From NCBI GenBank assembly GCA_026387485.1, contig JAPLLQ010000032.1, forward strand, positions 1 through 10,217: 10,217 bases of DNA, in the 5' to 3' direction. The notes beneath the pieces were generated by a model. The model was not told where the DNA came from. It saw only the letters and a list, made by a program, of their open reading frames with translations, and did no database searches. The translations under genes were made by a program, and so were the position numbers. The stretch comes from Candidatus Omnitrophota bacterium (GTDB lineage: Bacteria; Omnitrophota; Gorgyraeia; Gygaellales; Profunditerraquicolaceae). Shown here in pieces: positions 7,222 through 10,217 of this stretch (the stretch's first letter is position 1; each line of letters starts with the position of its first letter).

Positions 7222-7249
7222 ATTATAACCTAAAGCCTTGATATATCAA
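7222..7249 (-). promoter_or_regulatory. Sigma70-like promoter for the pilin-ATPase-sensor gene run
   Basis: On the minus strand TTGATA (7249-7244, 5 of 6 to consensus) is followed by a 16-base spacer and a perfect TATAAT (7227-7222). It lies in the gap between the decarboxylase stop and the pilin start. The expected start point, 6 to 8 bases past the -10 box, is about 7214-7216, next to the GTG at 7214. It would drive everything from the pilins leftward. Confidence 0.6.
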
Positions 7250-7250
7250 G
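7237..7250. promoter_or_regulatory. Perfect 14-base palindrome over the -35 box, candidate operator
   Basis: CTTGATATATCAAG reads the same on both strands and contains the proposed -35 box. No T-run follows it on the minus strand, so it does not look like an intrinsic terminator. A dimeric regulator could bind here; no regulator is identified in the window. An AT-rich palindrome of this length can also arise by chance. Confidence 0.4.
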
Positions 7251-7257
7251 AAATATC

Positions 7258-8032
7258 TTAATTACCTTGCTCAACTTTTCGCACACTTTCCTTATCTTCA
7301 GGAATAAGGTCGGTTTGAGAAAATTCCCGGCTCTTAGGTAAAATAATATTCAATTGGTAGGAATTATCTAAATCTATTCTGCCACTCTTAATTTTGCATT
7401 GCAATAAATGGCCCCCTGATTTTTTGTCTTTACTTAAAAAATGCAAATGGTATCTACTTGGGCAACCTGAAGCCAACTATCGTCCCATCAATATTGGTAA
7501 ATTCAAATGTTGATTGAGCCTTAACTACTTCCAACAAAGGCAAGTAGGGTTTCTCCTGACGCCTTACACTGCGGGCTTTAACATACTCAAACTTCCCCTC
7601 TATTTTTATAGCATAAAGAATATTTTTATTTGGGATGAATGAATCAATAAATTTAGTTAAACCCTCAAAATCTAAAGTTTGATTTAGAAAAACTCTCCTA
7701 TCAACATCAAAAAAAGTAACCGCGGCAAAAGGGGTTTTCGCTGAATCGCCGGCAAGATAGACCTTGCCATCGGATTTTACCTGATAAAATTTAGAATCCA
7801 GCTCAATCATCTCTCCGTCAAGAGCATTAAAAGTGCCGATTCCCAAATCCCCCTGTTTTTTTAAATTTTTTAGCTTAATCTCTCCCTCGTAATCCCCCTT
7901 CATCAACGCGCTAAAAATAGAAACCTGATAGATAATCTCTCTATCTGGTGCTCGAAAAGTTAAAAGCAGACTTAGCCCATAAATTAAAACAGCTAATAAG
8001 CTAAGCTTAAAGAAGACTTTAGAAATTTTCAT
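7258..8032 (-). pseudogene. budA: Alpha-acetolactate decarboxylase with membrane/export segment, frame broken near the zinc site
   Basis: The gene encodes a form of acetolactate decarboxylase (2-acetolactate to acetoin plus CO2). The first frame (8032-7454, 192 residues) has an N-terminal hydrophobic segment (7-25), then family motifs: YQVSIFSALMKGDYEGE (35-51), GDLGIGTFNALDGE (61-74), a region around KARSVRRQEKPY (152-163), and GTIVGFRLPK before a stop. Glu74 and Arg154 match the family's catalytic Glu and Arg. The rest, YHLHFLSKDKKSGGH with the three zinc-ligand histidines and the C-terminal strands ending in VEQGN, continues in another frame down to 7258. Compared with the AlsD pattern P-x-Y-x7-G-Y-H-L-H-F, the junction CCC AAG TA|GA TAC lacks about 23 bases, enough to remove seven residues and shift the frame. 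As read, it cannot make a zinc-bound enzyme. The cause is either a real recent deletion or an assembly error. Apart from the junction the sequence is well kept, so any loss is recent. The start lies 3 bases after the GNAT gene. Confidence 0.88.
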
Positions 8033-8035
8033 AAT

Positions 8036-8689
8036 TTAGAGTTTCTTTCCATAAATATAAAGCGGAACAGCTTTGTGCAATATATGGCTAAAATATGAAC
8101 GCTCTCCTTGGTGCAATAGATTAAATCCGAGTTTTGAAAAAAAATCGGCTCCCTGATCAGACATCGTAGCTAAATGTACGCCCCTTACTTTTTCTTCTAA
8201 AAGATAACTCAAAAAAGCATTGATTAATTTTGAACCTATATCCAGTCCGCGGAATTCTTTCTTTATATTGATATGCAAGGTGGCCGGATATTCTCTTGTG
8301 AAATCCGGGGCTTTAAATTCACATTTAAACATACTGGCTAAAGAATTAAACATGAAAATAAGGTTTTTCTTCTTTAGAAAAACTCCCTTGGATAGCGCCT
8401 GCCAAAATAAATTAGCGCTAATTTTATCTCTAATCACTTTATCCGCAACGGCTTTATCTTTTGCTCCAATCAGGCAGCCGACAACTTCGCTGTTAACTAA
8501 AGCTACAAAACAGGAATGCGGCTCATAATCAGTAAAGTACAAAGTAAGGGCATCAGAGATAACTGCCCTACCGTCGAAGAATACTGTAGCCGGCTGGCCG
8601 ATAAAAGCAGTATCGTGGAATATACTTCTTACCCCTTCTCTATCCTGAGGCTGGAATTTTCTTATATTTAGCTTAAACTCTTGCGGCAT
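8036..8689 (-). CDS. GNAT-family N-acetyltransferase
   Basis: This 217-residue cytoplasmic protein has a GNAT fold. The N-terminal part (LNIRKFQPQDREGVRSIFHDT) is the usual first strand and helix, SCFVALVNSEVVGCLIG (59-75) is the central strand pair, and YPATLHINIKKEFRGLDIGSKLI (134-156) is motif A, which binds acetyl-CoA. The C-terminal part with MSDQGADFFSKLGF (176-189) is typical motif B. The family transfers an acyl group from acyl-CoA to an amine; the substrate cannot be told. In motif A the pattern R/Q-x-x-G-x-G reads R147-G-L-D150-I-G152, so the first glycine is aspartate. A middle stretch (about 90-130) looks like an insertion relative to minimal GNAT proteins. The start overlaps the end of the DUF2062 gene by 17 bases. 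Confidence 0.85.
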   Translation of the reverse strand: MPQEFKLNIRKFQPQDREGVRSIFHDTAFIGQPATVFFDGRAVISDALTLYFTDYEPHSCFVALVNSEVVGCLIGAKDKAVADKVIRDKISANLFWQALSKGVFLKKKNLIFMFNSLASMFKCEFKAPDFTREYPATLHINIKKEFRGLDIGSKLINAFLSYLLEEKVRGVHLATMSDQGADFFSKLGFNLLHQGERSYFSHILHKAVPLYIYGKKL

Positions 8690-9119
8690 CTGTTCTCATT
8701 TTAAATTTCCGGGTAATAAAAAATACTAGAAAATAAGTAATTATTGCCAAGATAATCCCTAAGATTATGCTTCCTAAAAATAAGGTCGGATAAAGTTTAG
8801 CTACCTTCTCAAATGTAATATTCTTAAAATCGGTCCAGGCTAAAGGCGCGATATCGCCCCTAAGCACAAACCTGCCCAGTTCATAGCCTGCCCAGGTTAT
8901 AAATGGCAGAGTCGGGGGAAGAGAAATATTTGTCCCTAATAAAATTGCCACTTTATTTGCCGGCCGAACTAGAATTGCGGCAACTATGACTAATACTGTG
9001 TGCAAACCATAAACCGGAAGAATAGCGATAAAGACTCCAATCGCTGTTCCCAAAGCAATCCCAGAAGGAGAACTATGCTCAAAAAGCAGCTTAAGAATAG
9101 TCTCTTTAAATTTCCCCAC
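8673..9119 (-). CDS. DUF2062 membrane protein, GTG start
   Basis: This 148-residue protein matches DUF2062: SPSGIALGTAIGVFIAILPVYGLHT (17-41), then a helix, the N-containing turn RPANKVAILLGTNISLPPTLPFITWAGYELG, and a final membrane helix with a basic end (FFITRKFKMRT). The protein is mainly two helical hairpins in the cytoplasmic membrane. The biochemical role of DUF2062 is not known; members are often found beside glycosyltransferase or lipid-related genes. Here the neighbours are an exported DUF3108-type protein and a DedA protein, which agrees with a role in the envelope but does not prove one. The start codon is GTG, supported by a strong ribosome binding site. Confidence 0.88.
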   Translation of the reverse strand: MGKFKETILKLLFEHSSPSGIALGTAIGVFIAILPVYGLHTVLVIVAAILVRPANKVAILLGTNISLPPTLPFITWAGYELGRFVLRGDIAPLAWTDFKNITFEKVAKLYPTLFLGSIILGIILAIITYFLVFFITRKFKMRTDAARV

Positions 9120-9124
9120 TAAAA

Positions 9125-9133
9125 CTCCTTCCT
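9125..9133 (-). promoter_or_regulatory. Ribosome binding site that decides the GTG start of the DUF2062 gene
   Basis: On the minus strand AGGAAGGAG lies 5 bases before the GTG at 9119-9117. It supports GTG as the start in a gap of 31 bases between this gene and the DUF3108-type gene. Confidence 0.65.
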
Positions 9134-9150
9134 ACCTACCGATAGATAAG

Positions 9151-9855
9151 TTATTTATTTTCTTTAACTTTACGTTCTTTCATTGATAAGGTATAGGGAA
9201 AACTTTCCAATCCCTTGATCTTAACCGGAATCCTTAAGGCATCGCTAGTAATCCAGATTTCAAATTTAGGCGGAGTACTGGTAAAATGGTAGGCTTTGAA
9301 CTTACCCGCCGGAACAACCACCTCCTCTATTGAGATTAATTTCACTTTAAATTCCTGAGGCAGCCTGATATCATAGGTCCAGCCAATCTCTAGATTAGGA
9401 ATTTTCCGCAGTGAAAAAGGAACTAGTACTGCATTATGTATAGGGCCTTTTTTACTCTCAAAAAAATATTCCTCTGTTTTTTTACCGGCTTCAAATTTAA
9501 TTATGGTCAGCTTGCCTTCGTTGGGAAAATATTCTTCAGTAATATTTTCCTTGTGGAGCCAGATATTCACATCGCGTTCTACCCGAAGCGGCAGCCCGGT
9601 ATCCGCAGCACTATAGATAACTTCAGTATCACCTAAACCGGCTACATCAGTTTCAAAAATCACTAAATTTGTTTTAGTGCCTAAAAATTCTATTGCACCA
9701 AAATCTCTATATTCGCTTGTTCCAAAAGGGCTAATATCATAGATTATTGTTTCTACGGCCTCCGTTTGCGCCAGGGAATTCTTAGATAATAAAAAATAGG
9801 CTAAAAAGATTACCGCTAGAATAATTACTTTAGTAATTGGTATTTTTTTTAACAT
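9151..9855 (-). CDS. Exported DUF3108-type protein
   Basis: This 234-residue protein has a signal peptide with a basic N-terminus and a hydrophobic core (10-23); cleavage is likely after SLA at residue 29. The mature protein is beta-rich. The C-terminal half has the DUF3108 pattern: VLVPFSLRKIP (146-156), VVVPAGKFKAYHF (184-196), FEIWITSDALRIPVKIKG (202-219). This family is periplasmic or outer-membrane associated, with a lipocalin-like strand pattern. Its function is not settled, and a role with lipids or polysaccharides in the envelope is only a guess. The gene begins 12 bases after the DedA gene and is probably in the same operon. Only a weak ribosome binding site is visible. Confidence 0.75.
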   Translation of the reverse strand: MLKKIPITKVIILAVIFLAYFLLSKNSLAQTEAVETIIYDISPFGTSEYRDFGAIEFLGTKTNLVIFETDVAGLGDTEVIYSAADTGLPLRVERDVNIWLHKENITEEYFPNEGKLTIIKFEAGKKTEEYFFESKKGPIHNAVLVPFSLRKIPNLEIGWTYDIRLPQEFKVKLISIEEVVVPAGKFKAYHFTSTPPKFEIWITSDALRIPVKIKGLESFPYTLSMKERKVKENK

Positions 9856-9867
9856 AGGTAAATTCGT

Positions 9868-10217
9868 TTATTTATTTTTTGATTTATAGCTTCGCCAAAA
9901 TTCTATAGCTATAGGTAAAATTGAAATTAATACCACGGTTAATATAACAATGGAAAAATTCTTTTTGACCATAGGCACGTTACCAAAATAGTAACCGCCA
10001 AATACAAAAATCGTGACCCACAATAATCCTCCGGTGACATTATAAAGAAAAAACTTAAAATAACTCATCCTACCTATACCGGCGACAAAAGGGGCAAAGG
10101 TGCGCACTATCGGGACAAACCTGGCTAAAATTATAGTCTTTCCACCGTATTTCTCATAAAACTTATGGGTATGTTCAATATGCTCCTTTTTTAAAAAATG
10201 CTGGTGTTTCATCCGCA
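9868..10217 (-). CDS. DedA/VTT-family membrane protein, C-terminal part (start outside window)
   Basis: This is the C-terminal half of a DedA (SNARE-associated/VTT) family protein. The conserved segment FYEKYGGKTIILARFVPIVRTFAPFVAGIGRM includes the ARFxPxxRTFxPxxAG motif with its essential-type arginine. It is followed by a glycine-rich membrane helix (NVTGGLLWVTIFVFGGYYFGN) and a last helix ending in a basic tail. DedA proteins act in the cytoplasmic membrane in lipid (undecaprenyl phosphate or phospholipid) translocation and membrane-potential homeostasis. The ATG at 10212 is an internal methionine: the frame stays open to the edge, and family members have roughly 90 to 100 more residues before the FLKKEH region. 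The stop lies 12 bases before the DUF3108-type gene. Confidence 0.93.
   Translation of the reverse strand, partial: RMKHQHFLKKEHIEHTHKFYEKYGGKTIILARFVPIVRTFAPFVAGIGRMSYFKFFLYNVTGGLLWVTIFVFGGYYFGNVPMVKKNFSIVILTVVLISILPIAIEFWRSYKSKNK

Noticed and set aside
6955..7233. Plus-strand open frame of 92 codons opposite the PilV-like gene
   Set aside because: It is antisense to a clear prepilin gene with cleavage motif and has no family pattern.
7258..7476. Separate 72-codon gene starting at a TTG
   Set aside because: Its sequence is the C-terminal part of acetolactate decarboxylase, continuing the upstream frame; the TTG is an accident of the shifted frame. I count it with the broken gene.
7454..7476. 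Programmed ribosomal frameshift joining the two decarboxylase frames
   Set aside because: No slippery heptamer is visible, and a shift alone would not restore the missing seven residues before the zinc histidines. A deletion fits better.
8220..8528. Plus-strand open frame of 102 codons opposite the GNAT gene
   Set aside because: It is antisense to conserved GNAT motif A; no independent coding evidence.
9436..9636. Plus-strand open frame of 66 codons opposite the DUF3108-type gene
   Set aside because: Short antisense shadow with no recognisable features.
10210..10212. ATG as the start of the DedA-family gene
   Set aside because: It falls inside the conserved family sequence, and the frame is open to the window edge, so the true start lies outside.
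1..10217. CRISPR arrays, tRNA or rRNA genes, insertion sequences
   Set aside because: I saw no regular direct repeats, no tRNA-like or rRNA-like sequence, and no transposase motifs or terminal inverted repeats; nearly all bases are explained by the minus-strand genes.

Overview
All genes in this window are on the minus strand, so transcription runs from the right end (10217) to the left end (1). The DNA is AT-rich and the genes are tightly packed: short gaps, many overlaps of 1 to 17 bases, and no gene-free stretch over 300 bases. The type IV pilin genes, the assembly ATPase fused to a receiver domain, the DUF7305-type pilin-like protein and the many stand-alone sensory domains suggest an uncultured Gram-negative bacterium. 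Omnitrophota or a neighbouring PVC or deltaproteobacterial-type lineage is my best guess. This comes from gene style alone, so it is a weak inference.

Region A (about 7258-10217) is an envelope and metabolism block. In order of transcription it holds the end of a DedA-family membrane protein (its start is outside the window), an exported DUF3108-type protein, a DUF2062 membrane protein, a GNAT acetyltransferase, and an alpha-acetolactate decarboxylase with an N-terminal membrane or export segment. The decarboxylase reading frame is broken: about 23 bases of a conserved segment are missing just before its zinc-binding histidines, which leaves the C-terminal part in another frame.

Region B (4601-7250) begins with a good sigma70-like promoter (TTGATA, 16 bases, TATAAT). 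Its -35 box lies inside a perfect 14-base palindrome, and its predicted start falls almost on the GTG of the first pilin gene. Three genes for type IV pilin-like minor subunits follow: PilV/GspI-like, PilW/GspJ-like, and PilX-like with a beta-helix-type C-terminus and a cysteine cluster. After them comes a stand-alone CheY-like receiver.

Region C (1-4595) holds a PilB/GspE-type assembly ATPase with a receiver domain fused to its C-terminus, a small PAS protein that starts inside a PAS C-terminal tail, a lipoprotein solute-binding protein of the NMT1/SsuA type with no transporter genes beside it, and the first 313 codons of a Cache-domain membrane sensor that runs off the left edge.

Read together, regions B and C look like one operon joining a surface pilus or pseudopilus to phosphorelay signalling. 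A periplasmic binding protein and Cache sensor would provide input, the PAS protein and receiver would relay, and the ATPase would carry its own receiver. The domain calls are strong. The functional wiring is inference.
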